NCBI RefSeq assembly: GCF_016908495.1
Contig: NZ_JAFBDZ010000001.1
Span: forward strand, 1,178,001-1,242,000
Length of the DNA: 64,000 bases
Direction: 5' to 3'
Source: Rossellomorea pakistanensis
Lineage (GTDB): Bacteria; Bacillota; Bacilli; Bacillales; Bacillaceae_B
A program made the translations under genes and the position numbers. The notes beneath the pieces were generated by a model. It did no database searches and was not told the origin of the DNA. It was given only the letters and a program-made list of their open reading frames with translations. How positions within the stretch are numbered: the first letter of the stretch is position 1; each line of letters starts with the position of its first letter. Below are positions 17,335 through 27,780 of the stretch, in pieces.

Positions 17335-17373
17335 TGTTAATTCGGTTTTAACTATTTGTAAAGCTTTTGTAAA
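17335..17373 (-). promoter_or_regulatory. PHO box (PhoP-P binding site) of the pst operon
   Basis: On the minus strand four six-base repeats are spaced by exactly 5 bases: TTTACA, TTTACA, TTAAAA and TTAACA. This matches the known PhoP recognition pattern of direct TT(A/T)ACA-like repeats at 11-base intervals. A candidate -10 (TATAAC) lies 14 bases after the last repeat, about 60 bases before pstS. It predicts induction by phosphate starvation. Confidence 0.85.
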
Positions 17374-17484
17374 TTCGACATTTTTTTTATAAAATCACTT
17401 CCATTTTTTCATTAAAAACCGCTTTACTACAGTAATGATCACCTTTATAATATTTTCTTCCTAAAACTACATTTTATGCATAAA

Positions 17485-17516
17485 AAAAGGTTGACCTTTG
17501 ATTAAGGCCAACCTAC
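17485..17516 (-). terminator. Terminator of pbpA
   Basis: On the minus strand AGGTTGGCCTT pairs with AAGGTCAACCT with one mismatch and is followed by seven T residues. It lies just after the pbpA stop. Confidence 0.75.
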
Positions 17517-17523
17517 TTTTGTT

Positions 17524-19707
17524 CTATTCATTCTCTTCTCTAGCCGCTTCTTGAATTTCTTCTACTTTTTCTAAATTTTCGACTTTCTTCGTTACTTTTG
17601 ATTGATCTAATCCTTGTTTAGCTCGTTTCTTTTTCAGTTCAAAATACTTATCTAAAGCTCTTCTTGAGATTGCTTCATTTATTGCTGGGTCTATTGTCTG
17701 ATGTGAATAAGGAATAACAGTTGAAAACGCGACTTCTGGATTATTATATGGCGCATAACCAATTAATGTTGTATTGTAAGTCTCTTTATTTTTCTTTGTT
17801 TCAGGATCATAGTAGAAGGCCTCTGCCGTTCCAGACTTACCTGCTGCTACATATTCAGCATCATGAAAAGCATCAGCAGCTGTTCCATCTGAACCATGAA
17901 AGACTTGATAAAATCCTTTTTGAACTTGTTTAATTTCATTTTGGGTAGCATTAATTCGATTTAATACATTAACTTCTTTTTCATATATAATTGGCCCTAA
18001 TTCTGTACTATTGCTTACAGGCTCTCTTACTTCTTTCATCACATGAGGCTGAATTCTTGCTCCTCCGTTAGCAATGACAGAAACATATTGTGCCAGCTGC
18101 ATCGGTGTATAAGTGTCATATTGACCAATCGCAAAATCCAATAAATAACCGGGATTCTTCGTATTTCCTTTATATCCGACGAACTCACCTGGAAGATCAA
18201 TGCCGGTAGGGACACCCAATCCGAATTGAGCAAAATGATTTCTCATAATAGTAAATGCACCAGGATCATAGTTATTGATGGGTTCATTTCGTGTATACTG
18301 TGCTCCAGCAATTCTTAATGCCAACTTCCACATATAAGCATTCGATGATTTTTCTAGAGCGAATACATCTGATATCGACTTTGCCGGTCCGTATTTGTTA
18401 AACCACGAGCCCTTCTTTGGAGTTCCTTTAATATAAAGAGGTTCATCAATTAAGTGTTCACCAGGAGTTAAATTATCCGTCATATATCCTGTTAATACTG
18501 TAGCCCCTTTTGCTGCAGACCCTACAATATAAGAACTTGTAAAAGTCCCTAATGCATAATCCTGAATTTCATATTTACCATTCTCGGGGTTTTTTGCATA
18601 TTTTTTTCCTACCATTGCAAGAATATCACCTGTATTTGGGTCCATGAGAACAAAAAACGCTCTATCTGTATAAGGTGAATCTGCTCGACTCATCGTCTTT
18701 TTTAATTCTTCTTCGACGATTTTTTCGATTTCTTGCTGTAACTCCATATCAATAGTTAGTACTAGATCTTTTCCTCTCTGCCCTTCTTGAATGAGCTTTG
18801 AATCAAGAACACTTCCATCTTTTGTAATATTTTTGATTTTTTCTTTCTGTCCCTGAAGAACATCTTCGTATTGTAATTCAATATAACTTTTACCTACGCG
18901 GTCATTCCTTTTATACCCTTGTGCAATATAATAGTCTACTAGATTGCTAGGGAGTCCTTCTCTTGAAGAAGAAACATTGCCAAGAATGGAGCGTAACGTT
19001 TTATCAAAGGCATAGGTTCGCTCCCAATCCGTTGTTGTGTTTATTCCAGGCAAATCTTGAAGATGCTCACTAACTCTTGCAAACTCTTCTTTTGTAACGT
19101 CTTTATTCTTAACAATTTGAGGTACTAATGCATACCCACTTGTAAATTCTCTATAGATAGCAAGAACCTCTATATCTTCAGCTGTCAATGAATTTATTTC
19201 TTTTTCTGAGATACGATCCAATGTAAGTTGATATATTTCACTATTTACTTGATCCTCAGATAGTTCTTCATTATTTAAAAGTTTTTGTCTTTCTTTTTCC
19301 GTAACCTTTCCTTCTGCTTCTTCAGGATGCTTCATTATCCAGAAATCTTTTTTATCTCTTTCTGTCACTTCTTTTGTCTCTTTCTCAATTAATGTCGAAA
19401 GCTGCTCTGCGACTTTTAACATTTCTTCCTGTGAAGTAGATTGTGTTCTAGTATATGTGATCGCATTTAATGGAAGGTTGTCCACAACAACATTTCCGTA
19501 CCGATCATAAATTTTCCCTCGAGGTACACTTGTATCAACAACTACATCTTCTGTACGCTCTACTTCTTTTTTATATTCCTCTCCACTTACAATTTGAACT
19601 ACACCGAGTCGTAGAACGAGTAAAGAAAATAACAAAAAAACTGCAAAGAAAAGAAGATTCATTCTAGTTGGTACATGCGTTCTTTTCTTTTTCCTATTTC
19701 TATTCAA
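17524..19707 (-). CDS. pbpA: Class B penicillin-binding protein PbpA (PBP2A)
   Basis: Transpeptidase that cross-links peptidoglycan during side-wall elongation; B. subtilis pbpA lies at the same place upstream of pstS. A short basic cytosolic N-terminus precedes one membrane anchor (MNLLFFAVFLLFSLLVLRLG), a dimerisation domain, and a transpeptidase domain with SAAK (SxxK), SSN in EKSSNAYMWK and KSG in AAGKSGTAEA. All three active-site motifs are present. I start at a TTG at 19707, 9 bases after AAGGA; the N-terminus then reads NRNRKKKRTH, like the B. subtilis protein. A TTG at 19716 sits directly on the ribosome binding site. Confidence 0.93.
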   Translation of the reverse strand: MNRNRKKKRTHVPTRMNLLFFAVFLLFSLLVLRLGVVQIVSGEEYKKEVERTEDVVVDTSVPRGKIYDRYGNVVVDNLPLNAITYTRTQSTSQEEMLKVAEQLSTLIEKETKEVTERDKKDFWIMKHPEEAEGKVTEKERQKLLNNEELSEDQVNSEIYQLTLDRISEKEINSLTAEDIEVLAIYREFTSGYALVPQIVKNKDVTKEEFARVSEHLQDLPGINTTTDWERTYAFDKTLRSILGNVSSSREGLPSNLVDYYIAQGYKRNDRVGKSYIELQYEDVLQGQKEKIKNITKDGSVLDSKLIQEGQRGKDLVLTIDMELQQEIEKIVEEELKKTMSRADSPYTDRAFFVLMDPNTGDILAMVGKKYAKNPENGKYEIQDYALGTFTSSYIVGSAAKGATVLTGYMTDNLTPGEHLIDEPLYIKGTPKKGSWFNKYGPAKSISDVFALEKSSNAYMWKLALRIAGAQYTRNEPINNYDPGAFTIMRNHFAQFGLGVPTGIDLPGEFVGYKGNTKNPGYLLDFAIGQYDTYTPMQLAQYVSVIANGGARIQPHVMKEVREPVSNSTELGPIIYEKEVNVLNRINATQNEIKQVQKGFYQVFHGSDGTAADAFHDAEYVAAGKSGTAEAFYYDPETKKNKETYNTTLIGYAPYNNPEVAFSTVIPYSHQTIDPAINEAISRRALDKYFELKKKRAKQGLDQSKVTKKVENLEKVEEIQEAAREENE

Positions 19708-19819
19708 AACGTACAATCCTTCCTATATGTAAAATCCTATTTCTATTCTATATTTTAAAGAAGATAGGGGTTTTTTTCTATAGTTGAATAGTTCCTTTTA
19801 TAGGGAAAATAAAGGTAAA

Positions 19820-19868
19820 CAGACACCGGAAAATAGCAAATGAGAACAGCCATAATCCGGTATGTCTT
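19820..19868 (-). terminator. Probable terminator of yqgE
   Basis: On the minus strand AGACATACCGGA and TCCGGTGTCT can pair as an 11-bp stem around a 25-base loop, followed by GTTTACCTTTATTTT. It begins at the yqgE stop codon. Confidence 0.5.
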
Positions 19869-21088
19869 TATGATGGACTCGGAATCGTTACTTTTCGAAT
19901 AAAGTAGTAGATCAATGTGTGCCCTGCCCCAATCAAGAGCAATAATATTGGAATGCTGTCTTCTTGATTAAAGAAACTAATGGCAACGATAAAAGCAAGA
20001 ACAGAAACGACTCTTCCTAAATTAAGAAAGATCTCCCTAACCACAATGTATTCAATCCTCATTTCCGCCGCCTTCCAACCTGTTCCAATGACATCGTATG
20101 TCATCGAGATATAAGGGACTAAAAGGATTGGATAGGCAACCGCAATCGTTGCAGCGTACATCAGCAACTTTGTATAGCTAATGTCAAATACAATAAGGAA
20201 GATTGCTGCGTATAAAAGGAGACCTCCTGCTAATATTGCTTTTTTCCTCTGTTCTTTTTTTATTAACCTTGAGGCTAGATAATAGCCTACAAAAGCAATC
20301 CCTGAATTTACTAAACCGAAAGTCCCAATTGCGAATTCACTTCCAGTACTAATAAAGATGAAAACAGAAATAACAAAAGCAAATGTTCCTTCCCTAAGTC
20401 CTTGGAAGAAATGAGCGTTTGTAATTAGTTTCCAATTTTTGTTATGTTTTCGTTCTTCAAGTATTCTTAAAAAGCAATATCTTCCCGATGCTGGTCGGCG
20501 ATTTAAAAAGAAACTTAGTAATACGGCCACTGAAAATAAGGTTAGCGATATCCCAAATACAATAGTGTAGCCTTGGTAGGAGACAAACCTTGAAATGATA
20601 AACCCTGCAAGGATAGGACCAATCATTCCTCCAACTGAAGTTAATATCCCCATAAAACCATTAAAGAAATCTCTTGTCTCTGGCTCTGTAATTTCAAAGG
20701 TTAACACGTTAAAGGCCAACCAATAAAACCCATAACCAATTCCGAGAAGCGCACCTAGTACAATTAAAAAGTCACCAGCATTTTTGCCAAAAAATAAAAC
20801 GGACAAATAAAAAAGGGCTAAGAATATGACCCCAATCCGTAAAACAATAACACGGTCTACTTTTTTAGCCCATCTACCAGCGAGAATAAATGTTAAAGGC
20901 TGAAAGACGACAACGGTTAAATTATAGATCCCTAAATCTAAGTACTCACCGGATTGCTTCCATAAATAAATATTTACAAATGTATTTGATAAAGCAACAC
21001 TAAGTGAGTAAAGACCTCCAATTAATAGCAATAATGAAAGATCCCTTGTTAAGTCGATGTCACCAATAATTTTTTTATAGCTACTCAT
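19868..21088 (-). CDS. yqgE: MFS transporter YqgE
   Basis: Integral membrane protein of 406 residues with about twelve hydrophobic segments and the MFS loop-like LAGRWAKKVDRV between helices 2 and 3. Substrate unknown. It lies between pbpA and sodA as yqgE does in B. subtilis. The ATG is preceded by AAGGGGAG. Confidence 0.85.
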   Translation of the reverse strand: MSSYKKIIGDIDLTRDLSLLLLIGGLYSLSVALSNTFVNIYLWKQSGEYLDLGIYNLTVVVFQPLTFILAGRWAKKVDRVIVLRIGVIFLALFYLSVLFFGKNAGDFLIVLGALLGIGYGFYWLAFNVLTFEITEPETRDFFNGFMGILTSVGGMIGPILAGFIISRFVSYQGYTIVFGISLTLFSVAVLLSFFLNRRPASGRYCFLRILEERKHNKNWKLITNAHFFQGLREGTFAFVISVFIFISTGSEFAIGTFGLVNSGIAFVGYYLASRLIKKEQRKKAILAGGLLLYAAIFLIVFDISYTKLLMYAATIAVAYPILLVPYISMTYDVIGTGWKAAEMRIEYIVVREIFLNLGRVVSVLAFIVAISFFNQEDSIPILLLLIGAGHTLIYYFIRKVTIPSPS

Positions 21089-21143
21089 AATAAACTCCCC
21101 TTTTTCGTACTCCTATTTTTTGAAAAAGGGGAGAAAGTTATAC

Positions 21144-21172
21144 AAAAAAGAGCCCTCAAAGAGGACTCTTTT
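21144..21172 (-). terminator. Terminator of sodA
   Basis: AAAAGAGCCCTC and GAGGACTCTTTT form a stem with a three-base loop; on the minus strand it runs into TTTTTT. Confidence 0.8.
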
Positions 21173-21181
21173 ACTTTCCAG

Positions 21182-21790
21182 TTACTTTGCAGAAGTGTAA
21201 AGGTTCGATACTTCTTCCCAATTGACTACATTCCAGAATGCATTGATATAGTCAGGACGGCGGTTTTGATAGTTAAGGTAATAAGCATGTTCCCAAACAT
21301 CAAGGCCAAGGATTGGTGTCTTACCTTCCATTAATGGAGAATCTTGATTTGGAGTGCTTGTCACTTCAAGCTCACCATTATTTACTACTAACCAAGCCCA
21401 ACCAGATCCGAATCGACCTGCAGCTGCTGCAGCAAATTCTTCTTTAAACTTCTCAACGCTACCAAATTTAGCCGTGATAGCATCAGCCAGTTCACCAGCT
21501 GGAGCTCCACCACCATTTGGTGAAAGAATCGTCCAGAATAATGAATGGTTTACATGTCCTCCACCATTATTACGAACAGCTGTGCGAACACCTTCTGGAA
21601 CTGCATCAAGATTGGCAACAACTTCTTCTACAGATTTGCTAAGAAGTTCAGCGTTTCCTTCTAATGCATCGTTTAATTTTGTTACATAAGCATTATGGTG
21701 CTTTGTGTGGTGAATATTCATTGTTTCTTTGTCAATGTGAGGCTCTAGTGCATCATACGCATAAGGTAATTGTGGTAATTCGAATGCCAT
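21182..21790 (-). CDS. sodA: Superoxide dismutase, manganese type
   Basis: Converts superoxide to oxygen and hydrogen peroxide in the cytosol. At 202 residues it has the usual length, with metal ligands His27, His82, Asp164 and His168 visible, the last two in the signature [15 protein letters not shown]. Gly-rich [18 protein letters not shown] sequence near 74-86 fits the Mn/Fe family, and Bacillus enzymes are Mn-dependent. A GGGAGG site precedes the ATG. Confidence 0.97.
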   Translation of the reverse strand: MAFELPQLPYAYDALEPHIDKETMNIHHTKHHNAYVTKLNDALEGNAELLSKSVEEVVANLDAVPEGVRTAVRNNGGGHVNHSLFWTILSPNGGGAPAGELADAITAKFGSVEKFKEEFAAAAAGRFGSGWAWLVVNNGELEVTSTPNQDSPLMEGKTPILGLDVWEHAYYLNYQNRRPDYINAFWNVVNWEEVSNLYTSAK

Positions 21791-21965
21791 GATTAAATTC
21801 CTCCCTATGTAGAATATTTTGAATAGTAAAACGAATTCCTCGTTTTCAATTTAAGAGTATCAAAAACCTTAGATTCCTTCAAATAATATGCTTTCAAAGT
21901 ATCAAAAAGGTTCTAGACCTCATTAAAATCCCCGACTTACTAATAATTATACTTGCTAACCGCTC

Positions 21966-22448
21966 TTAAAGAACGGCGATTAGGAAGTAAATGACCATTA
22001 TGGCCTGGATAATCCCTTTAGTAATGACGCTTGAAATAAAGCCAATCAATGAACCGAGCCCAACTTTTAAAGCTGAATTCCAGTTTGTCTTATTGACCAA
22101 CATTTCTCCGATGACAGCTCCCAGAAAAGGACCAATTAAAATTCCAAAAACAGGGATCACGAATGGTCCTATCAATAATCCAATCGTACTTCCCCATATT
22201 CCCGCCTTACTTCCACCATATTTTTTTACTCCAATTAAATTTGTAAGGTAATCGGCTCCAAATAAAAGGACTACAAACAAAATCTGAATCATCCAAAACC
22301 AAACATTAAATGGTTCGAAAGTAAACAAAAATCCATAAAGTATGAAGGCACCAAAAATAAATAAAACACTAGGGATAATAGGATATATTAACCCGACAAA
22401 GCCTATTATCAACAATGCTATAATTAGGACCCAATATATAATCTCCAA
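21966..22448 (-). CDS. yqgC: DUF456 membrane protein YqgC
   Basis: A 160-residue DUF456 protein with four to five hydrophobic segments and the Gly-rich signature [20 protein letters not shown] followed by [15 protein letters not shown]. Function unknown. I use a TTG at 22448 as start because AAAGGAG lies 8 bases before it and the length then equals B. subtilis YqgC; the longer frame from 22547 would overlap the upstream gene's terminator and stop. Confidence 0.85.
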   Translation of the reverse strand: MEIIYWVLIIALLIIGFVGLIYPIIPSVLFIFGAFILYGFLFTFEPFNVWFWMIQILFVVLLFGADYLTNLIGVKKYGGSKAGIWGSTIGLLIGPFVIPVFGILIGPFLGAVIGEMLVNKTNWNSALKVGLGSLIGFISSVITKGIIQAIMVIYFLIAVL

Positions 22449-22490
22449 ATGGCTAATCTCCTTTTTTGTCAGTATACCTTTCATTATAAA

Positions 22491-22532
22491 GAAAAAGGAG
22501 CTAGATTCAAAAAGAACCAACTCCTTTTTTCT
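22491..22532 (-). terminator. Terminator of the Na/Pi symporter gene
   Basis: AAAAAGGAG and CTCCTTTTTT pair around a 20-base loop; on the minus strand the stem is followed by TTTTTC. It lies between the symporter stop and yqgC. Confidence 0.6.
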
Positions 22533-22536
22533 CTTA

Positions 22537-24165
22537 TTATTCGACACCTAATACTGCTTCAGCTATGTTTACTGCATGATCTCCAATACGTTCAAGATTG
22601 CTAATAATATCGACAAAGACAATTCCTGCTTGTCCACTACATTGTCCTTCATTTAAACGAAGAATATGTTTCTTACGAAGCTTTCTCTCCATTTTATCGA
22701 TTAGGTCTTCTTTTTCTGCAACTTCTCTTGCTAAATTATGATCATTTGTATCTAATGCATTGACGGCCTTCTGAACGGTTTCAATTGTAAGACTAAACAT
22801 TCCCTCCAGGTCATCCATTGCATCAGAAGTAATCTTCACTTTATTTGAAAGTTGGTACTCAACAAGTTCGATTATATTTTCGAAATGGTCACCAATCCGT
22901 TCAATATCTCGGACGGTATCCATTAAGATTGAATGCTTCTCAGATTCTGGCCCAGACAATGAAGTGGCAGATATATCAACAAGATAATCTGTGATCTTTT
23001 TGTCTAGATTATTAATTGCATCTTCAATTTGATAGGCAGCGTCTGAGTGTTTACTTTGCTTTGTCTTTAAATACTCATTCGTTTCTTCTAATCCTTTAAC
23101 AGCAAACGATCCCATTCGTAAAATTTCTTCTTTTGCTTGACCAAGAGCAATGGATGGAGATTGTTCAATAAATATTGGATCTAAATGTTTTGCTTTATAT
23201 TCAACAAGTGAGTCTTCACCCGGAATTAACTTTGTTACGATTACTGCTAACATCGCAATGAATGGAAATTGAATGATTGTATTTGTAAGGTTGAAAGTAC
23301 CATGGGCAAACGCAATCGTCATTTCCGGATTTAAGTTAAATTGAGTTTGTAAAAATAATACAAGTTTCTCGAATAACGGTAAGGCAATCAAGAAGATTGT
23401 CGTTCCAATTAGGTTAAATAGAACATGTGTAGCAGCGGCTCTTCTAGCGGCAACCGATGCACCAATTGATGCTAATACTGCTGTTATCGTTGTACCGATA
23501 TTATCTCCAAATAGTACTGGTAATGCTGCATTTATATCTAAAAGTCCTTGTCCAAATAATTCTTGCAGTATTCCAATGGTAGCAGAAGAACTTTGGACAA
23601 TAACCGTAAAGACTGTTCCGATTACAACTCCAAGGAGAGGGTTACTACTCATGCTTACAGTCAAATCGGTAAATGCTTCTAAGGAGCGAAGTGGTTTCAT
23701 ACCAGAACTCATTAATTCAAGACCATAGAATAAAGCCCCAAAACCGAAAGCTATTTGGCCAAGGGACTGAACATTTTTATTTTTAAAGAAAAATAAAAGA
23801 AATGTCCCAAGAGCTATGATCGGTAAAGCATACGCTCCAATGTCAAAACCAATGATAAAGGCTGTTACCGTTGTTCCAATATTAGCCCCCATGATTACAC
23901 CAATCGCTTGGCGTAATGTCATAAATCCTGCACTTACAAGCCCAACCGTTAATACGGTTGTTCCACTACTTGACTGAATGAGGACCGTTACAATAATACC
24001 AGCCAATACTCCCATAAAAGGATTCGTGGTAAACCGGTCAAGAATATCCCTTAAGCGATCTCCAGCTGATTTTTGTAATCCGTCACCCATGTACTTGATT
24101 CCAAACAGGAATACACCAAGGCCACCCAAAAATTCAAATAGCATTTGTTGCCAATTAAGATCCAT
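22537..24165 (-). CDS. Na+/phosphate symporter, NptA-like, with PhoU domain
   Basis: A 542-residue protein. Residues 1-310 carry two copies of the Na/Pi-cotransporter II repeat, each with the QSSS motif ([16 protein letters not shown] and [14 protein letters not shown]) followed by GANIGTT or GDNIGTT. Residues 340-540 form a helical PhoU-like domain ([37 protein letters not shown]). It probably imports phosphate with sodium and senses phosphate through the PhoU part. It is not in the stretch between yqgC and yqgB in B. subtilis as I recall it. A second, shorter member of the family lies at 61484. Confidence 0.9.
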   Translation of the reverse strand: MDLNWQQMLFEFLGGLGVFLFGIKYMGDGLQKSAGDRLRDILDRFTTNPFMGVLAGIIVTVLIQSSSGTTVLTVGLVSAGFMTLRQAIGVIMGANIGTTVTAFIIGFDIGAYALPIIALGTFLLFFFKNKNVQSLGQIAFGFGALFYGLELMSSGMKPLRSLEAFTDLTVSMSSNPLLGVVIGTVFTVIVQSSSATIGILQELFGQGLLDINAALPVLFGDNIGTTITAVLASIGASVAARRAAATHVLFNLIGTTIFLIALPLFEKLVLFLQTQFNLNPEMTIAFAHGTFNLTNTIIQFPFIAMLAVIVTKLIPGEDSLVEYKAKHLDPIFIEQSPSIALGQAKEEILRMGSFAVKGLEETNEYLKTKQSKHSDAAYQIEDAINNLDKKITDYLVDISATSLSGPESEKHSILMDTVRDIERIGDHFENIIELVEYQLSNKVKITSDAMDDLEGMFSLTIETVQKAVNALDTNDHNLAREVAEKEDLIDKMERKLRKKHILRLNEGQCSGQAGIVFVDIISNLERIGDHAVNIAEAVLGVE

Positions 24166-24407
24166 TATTTCAACCCCTAAATATATTTATTCGACATATA
24201 ACAACAAAAACCCCATACAAATTATTAATGATAACTAGGTGATATGTAAATAACTTTTTCGTAAAATTTACATTTCGTTAATATTTTTACGTAATATTAC
24301 AGAAAGATTACTAAACACTGAATATTCTTATTTATAGACAGAACTTGAAGATAAGCTTATCGGAAGAATAAAATAAGAAAGAACCTAATGATTCTAGGAG
24401 TGAGTAC

Positions 24408-25181
24408 ATGAATATTTTTAATCAACTAGTTAAAAGTTTATATTCCCCAAAAGACATTGCAAAATTCCGTTTTCAAGGAATTGGAAAGACCATTTTATAT
24501 GTTTTCTTTTTAGTTTTGATCTCACTAATTCCTACTGCAATTTCAATATCCATGTTTACGAATACTGCCATTGAAGAGGGAAAGCAGACAATCGCAGAGG
24601 ATCTTCCCGATTTTGCTATCGATAATGGCAAACTAACGACAAACTCAAATGAACCTGTCAAAATTCGTAAAAGCAATATAACCTTTATTATGGATAGCAC
24701 TGGGGAAATAAAAGCAGATGATCTTTCCCAGGAAACAAATGCCATAGCACTCTTACAAAATGAATTTGCTATAGTAAGTGTAGGCAATATTCAAACGACT
24801 CCATATTCCATGCTTGAAGGATTAAATGTTGATAATAAGCAGTTGGTAGATTACTTAGAACAATTGGATTCATTGAAAGGAATATTTCTTCCAGTAATCA
24901 TCCTAATTCTATATTTGTTTTCTTCTGCCATGACCTTTATTAAAGTAAGCATTTTTGCTTTCATTGGGTTATTATTTGCCAATATCCTAAAAAGAAAACT
25001 TACTTATCGACATAGTTTTAGACTGACTGCTTATAGTATCACATTAGCTACGATTTTCTTCTCGATTATGAATTCGCTAAACACCTTTATTCCAGGTGCA
25101 GTATTATTGGACTGGATCGTTACAGGCTTAATGCTTTACTTGTCTATAAAAGAAATCCCCCAAAAAAGAATGTCTAAATGA
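24408..25181 (+). CDS. yqgB: DUF1189 membrane protein YqgB
   Basis: A 257-residue protein with one N-terminal membrane segment, an extracellular domain of about 110 residues, and three C-terminal membrane segments; this is the DUF1189 layout. Conserved starting motif FNQLVKSLYSPKDIAKFRFQ. Function unknown; relatives include a regulator of maltodextrin uptake in other Firmicutes. It starts with ATG after TAGGAG and is divergent from the symporter gene. Confidence 0.85.
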   Translation: MNIFNQLVKSLYSPKDIAKFRFQGIGKTILYVFFLVLISLIPTAISISMFTNTAIEEGKQTIAEDLPDFAIDNGKLTTNSNEPVKIRKSNITFIMDSTGEIKADDLSQETNAIALLQNEFAIVSVGNIQTTPYSMLEGLNVDNKQLVDYLEQLDSLKGIFLPVIILILYLFSSAMTFIKVSIFAFIGLLFANILKRKLTYRHSFRLTAYSITLATIFFSIMNSLNTFIPGAVLLDWIVTGLMLYLSIKEIPQKRMSK

Positions 25182-25186
25182 ACAAA

Positions 25187-25223
25187 AGGGATTGACCTTA
25201 ACTTATAGGCCAATCCCTTTTTT
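25187..25223 (+). terminator. Terminator of yqgB
   Basis: AAAGGGATTG and CAATCCCTTT form a 10-bp stem with a 16-base loop followed by TTTTATT. Directly after it, AAGGGTGTTTA and TAAACACCCTT (25227-25273) form a second stem without a clear T-run, between the ends of yqgB and the chemoreceptor gene. Confidence 0.75.
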
Positions 25224-25334
25224 ATTAAGGGTGTTTATAGAAAATTTTATTTCCGTTATCCCTAAACACCCTTTATACATCGACAAAATAGAGTAATACA
25301 AGGCTCTTTATTGATTAACAACATTATTAACTTT

Positions 25335-27077
25335 TTAATTTACTTTAAATTTACTGGTTGTTTCTTTAAGGCTGTCTGAAAGAGTTAGGAGCTTCTCGCC
25401 TATTTTGTGGCTGCTTTTTACATTATTTAGCTGATCTTCAAAAGCAGTGAGCATTTCTTCAGATCCAGCTAATGTTTCTTCAGAAACAGATGCAAAAGCT
25501 TCTGATGATTCCTCGACTTTTGGCAATGCACCTTCTAGATACCTTAAGTCCGTTCTCATTGTGTTTAACGTTTTATTCACACTGGAAATATTACATAATA
25601 AATCATCTAAGGATTGTCTGCTGTCAACCGCAATGGAGAAATTACTTTTAAATTTTGTAAGCATCTGATCAAATTGATTTGAAGCTTTCTCTGAAATTCT
25701 GTCCATGTTTTCAATGGTTTTAGTAATCTTGGTTGTAGAATCAGATGATTGTTCGGCTAATTTCCTTACTTCATTAGCTACTACAGCAAAACCTCTCCCA
25801 GCTTCTCCTGCTCTTGCTGCTTCTATTGTAGCATTTAAGGCAAGCAGTTTCGTTTGCTCCGCTACTTGCTTAATAATCGAAACGACATTTACAATCGAGA
25901 GCGAATGTTTTCTCACGTCCGTTACGGTATCTCTCATCTCACCGAAATCTTTTGTAAATGTATCTAAAGTCGATGCCATCTTCCCAATACTTACCTCGCT
26001 TTTAGAAGCAGACAATTCCATTTCTTCCGCTTTAGTAAATACATGATCCATCTGGGAGAAAATTGAATTAACTGAATCCTTCATTACTTGGAAATGTTTT
26101 ATACTAGTATCAGAAGTTCCAGCTGTTTCTTCAGCTCCATGTTTCACGATTCTAACTGTTTCAACCATATGCTCATTTTCAATAATTAAGCTTTTGGAGG
26201 ATTGTTGAAGCTTAACACCAGTCGTTGCTAGATCGGAGGTTGTCTGATGGATATTCGATAGTAATTCTTTCATTTTATCAATCATGGATTGAAAGCTTTT
26301 TACTAAAGAGACAATTTCAGGTGTTGTACTCTTAACATCAAGCTCGACTTCTAAGTTTCCTTCCCTTACCTCCTTCATTGATTCACGTAATTGTGCAATT
26401 GGAGAGGTAAGAGTTTGCACAATCATAATCAATATAAACGTAACAAAACTAATGCTAATCATTATCGCAATAATAATAAATTTAGTCATTTCATTTACAT
26501 TTTTCATATAATCACTCTGAGGCACTGCGATCACATACTCACCTTTTAATTCTTGGATGCTATGGAAAGCAAGAGTATATTTTTTATCATTTAAATTAGT
26601 ATGAATAATCCCTTTTTCTTGCTTTTTTATTTTTTGAATAATTTCTTCATCAAACTGAATATCACTATTTTTACTTATAGCAAATGGGACAACACCTGTA
26701 TCTTTAAATAAGAAAAATTCTCCTTTAAGTCCATCTTGTGACATTGCCGCATTTTGCTTTTTTATTACGCCATTAATTTCTTTATCAACCCTCTCCTCAT
26801 TACCTATAAATGCTAACATTAAGTTCTGCGAAATATCGTAGATTGAAGTCACTTCTCGATCTAGCCTTTGTTCCATTGAATGAATGATCGCTTCTTTCGA
26901 TTTCCAATACGAAATGATTCCTACCACAGTCCCCATAGCAAATACCACCAATAAAATAAAAGTTAACAGCCTAGATTTTAGAGATAGTTTATTCAAGATC
27001 CGCTTTCCTTTTAAGATTGATTTCTTTCCACTTTGCTTAAATGGAAAAAGGTTCTTTATTCTCGTCCAATTTGTCAA
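25335..27077 (-). CDS. Methyl-accepting chemotaxis protein
   Basis: Transmembrane chemoreceptor of 580 residues: N-terminal segment near 36-58, an extracellular sensor of about 140 residues, a second membrane segment near 200-222, a HAMP domain ([20 protein letters not shown]) and a long cytoplasmic coiled coil with the signalling hairpin [24 protein letters not shown]. It should relay an unknown ligand to CheA and control motility. The extracellular part ([19 protein letters not shown]) resembles a Cache fold. No chemotaxis genes adjoin it. The gene is absent here in B. subtilis as far as I recall. Confidence 0.92.
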   Translation of the reverse strand: MTNWTRIKNLFPFKQSGKKSILKGKRILNKLSLKSRLLTFILLVVFAMGTVVGIISYWKSKEAIIHSMEQRLDREVTSIYDISQNLMLAFIGNEERVDKEINGVIKKQNAAMSQDGLKGEFFLFKDTGVVPFAISKNSDIQFDEEIIQKIKKQEKGIIHTNLNDKKYTLAFHSIQELKGEYVIAVPQSDYMKNVNEMTKFIIIAIMISISFVTFILIMIVQTLTSPIAQLRESMKEVREGNLEVELDVKSTTPEIVSLVKSFQSMIDKMKELLSNIHQTTSDLATTGVKLQQSSKSLIIENEHMVETVRIVKHGAEETAGTSDTSIKHFQVMKDSVNSIFSQMDHVFTKAEEMELSASKSEVSIGKMASTLDTFTKDFGEMRDTVTDVRKHSLSIVNVVSIIKQVAEQTKLLALNATIEAARAGEAGRGFAVVANEVRKLAEQSSDSTTKITKTIENMDRISEKASNQFDQMLTKFKSNFSIAVDSRQSLDDLLCNISSVNKTLNTMRTDLRYLEGALPKVEESSEAFASVSEETLAGSEEMLTAFEDQLNNVKSSHKIGEKLLTLSDSLKETTSKFKVN

Positions 27078-27333
27078 ATTGATGCACCCTTCCCAATGTA
27101 TTCCTTTATATTTTCACAGAGGATTGTTAAGGAAATGTAAATTCTGGGTAATTTTTTGGTTAATTCAGGACTATAGATCTGTTTCTTTTTTCATACGAAA
27201 ATCATTATTTGTTCTCATAAATTTTATAAACCTTTCTAGCTTTAGTAGGAAAGAAAGAACCGAATGCCGAATGTAGAAAAAACAGGTATATTTCTTGAAG
27301 ACAAGCATATAGGATTTTATAGGAGGAATTATA

Positions 27334-27666
27334 TTGAAGAGAGCCTTTTATTTTCTTTTAGTCCTTATCGTCTTATATAGTGTTTATTATGACTTAAATA
27401 CAGGAACCTTACCAAAGAGCAGTACTATAGCGACTACAGGGCAAGCTCAGGAATCTAATGCATCAATGGAGTCCGATGATAATAAATCCCTTACCATAAA
27501 GGTAAAGCCGGGTGATACGGTGTTATCACTCGTTGAAGAGCATCGACAAGGATCCAGTGAAGTTGCCATTGACCAAATAATTAAGGATTTTGAGGAATTA
27601 AATGACGGCCTAAACCCTGAGGACATACAAATTGGAAAAACGTATTATTTCCCGGTATATCCTTAA
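27334..27666 (+). CDS. yqfZ: LysM-containing exported protein YqfZ
   Basis: A 110-residue protein with an N-terminal membrane or signal segment (AFYFLLVLIVLYSVYY), a Ser/Thr-rich spacer, and a LysM domain (IKVKPGDTVLSLVEEH, then INDGLNPEDIQIGKTYYFP-like end). LysM domains bind peptidoglycan. It starts with TTG, preceded by AGGAGG at 7 bases. It lies just upstream of ispG as yqfZ does in B. subtilis, where I believe it is sporulation-linked. Confidence 0.82.
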   Translation: MKRAFYFLLVLIVLYSVYYDLNTGTLPKSSTIATTGQAQESNASMESDDNKSLTIKVKPGDTVLSLVEEHRQGSSEVAIDQIIKDFEELNDGLNPEDIQIGKTYYFPVYP

Positions 27667-27696
27667 TAGAATCGATTATTGGTAACAACCTATTTC

Positions 27697-27726
27697 TTGT
27701 CAATACTCACATAACACTGTTACAAT
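27697..27726 (+). promoter_or_regulatory. Sigma-A type promoter of ispG
   Basis: TTGTCA (27697-27702) and TACAAT (27721-27726) are spaced by 18 bases, about 55 bases ahead of the ispG start. Confidence 0.6.
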
Positions 27727-27780
27727 ACTTTCGTACCCTTTTTTTATATAGAACTTACCTTTAAAAGGAGCGAATTACAC

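Noticed and set aside
24350..24361. GATAAGCTTATC palindrome before yqgB
   Set aside because: A 12-base palindrome alone is expected by chance in an AT-rich window of this size and shows no second copy nearby.
25227..25273. AAGGGTGTTTA/TAAACACCCTT palindrome as a chemoreceptor gene terminator
   Set aside because: Good stem but no T-run on the minus strand; it is mentioned only with the yqgB terminator.
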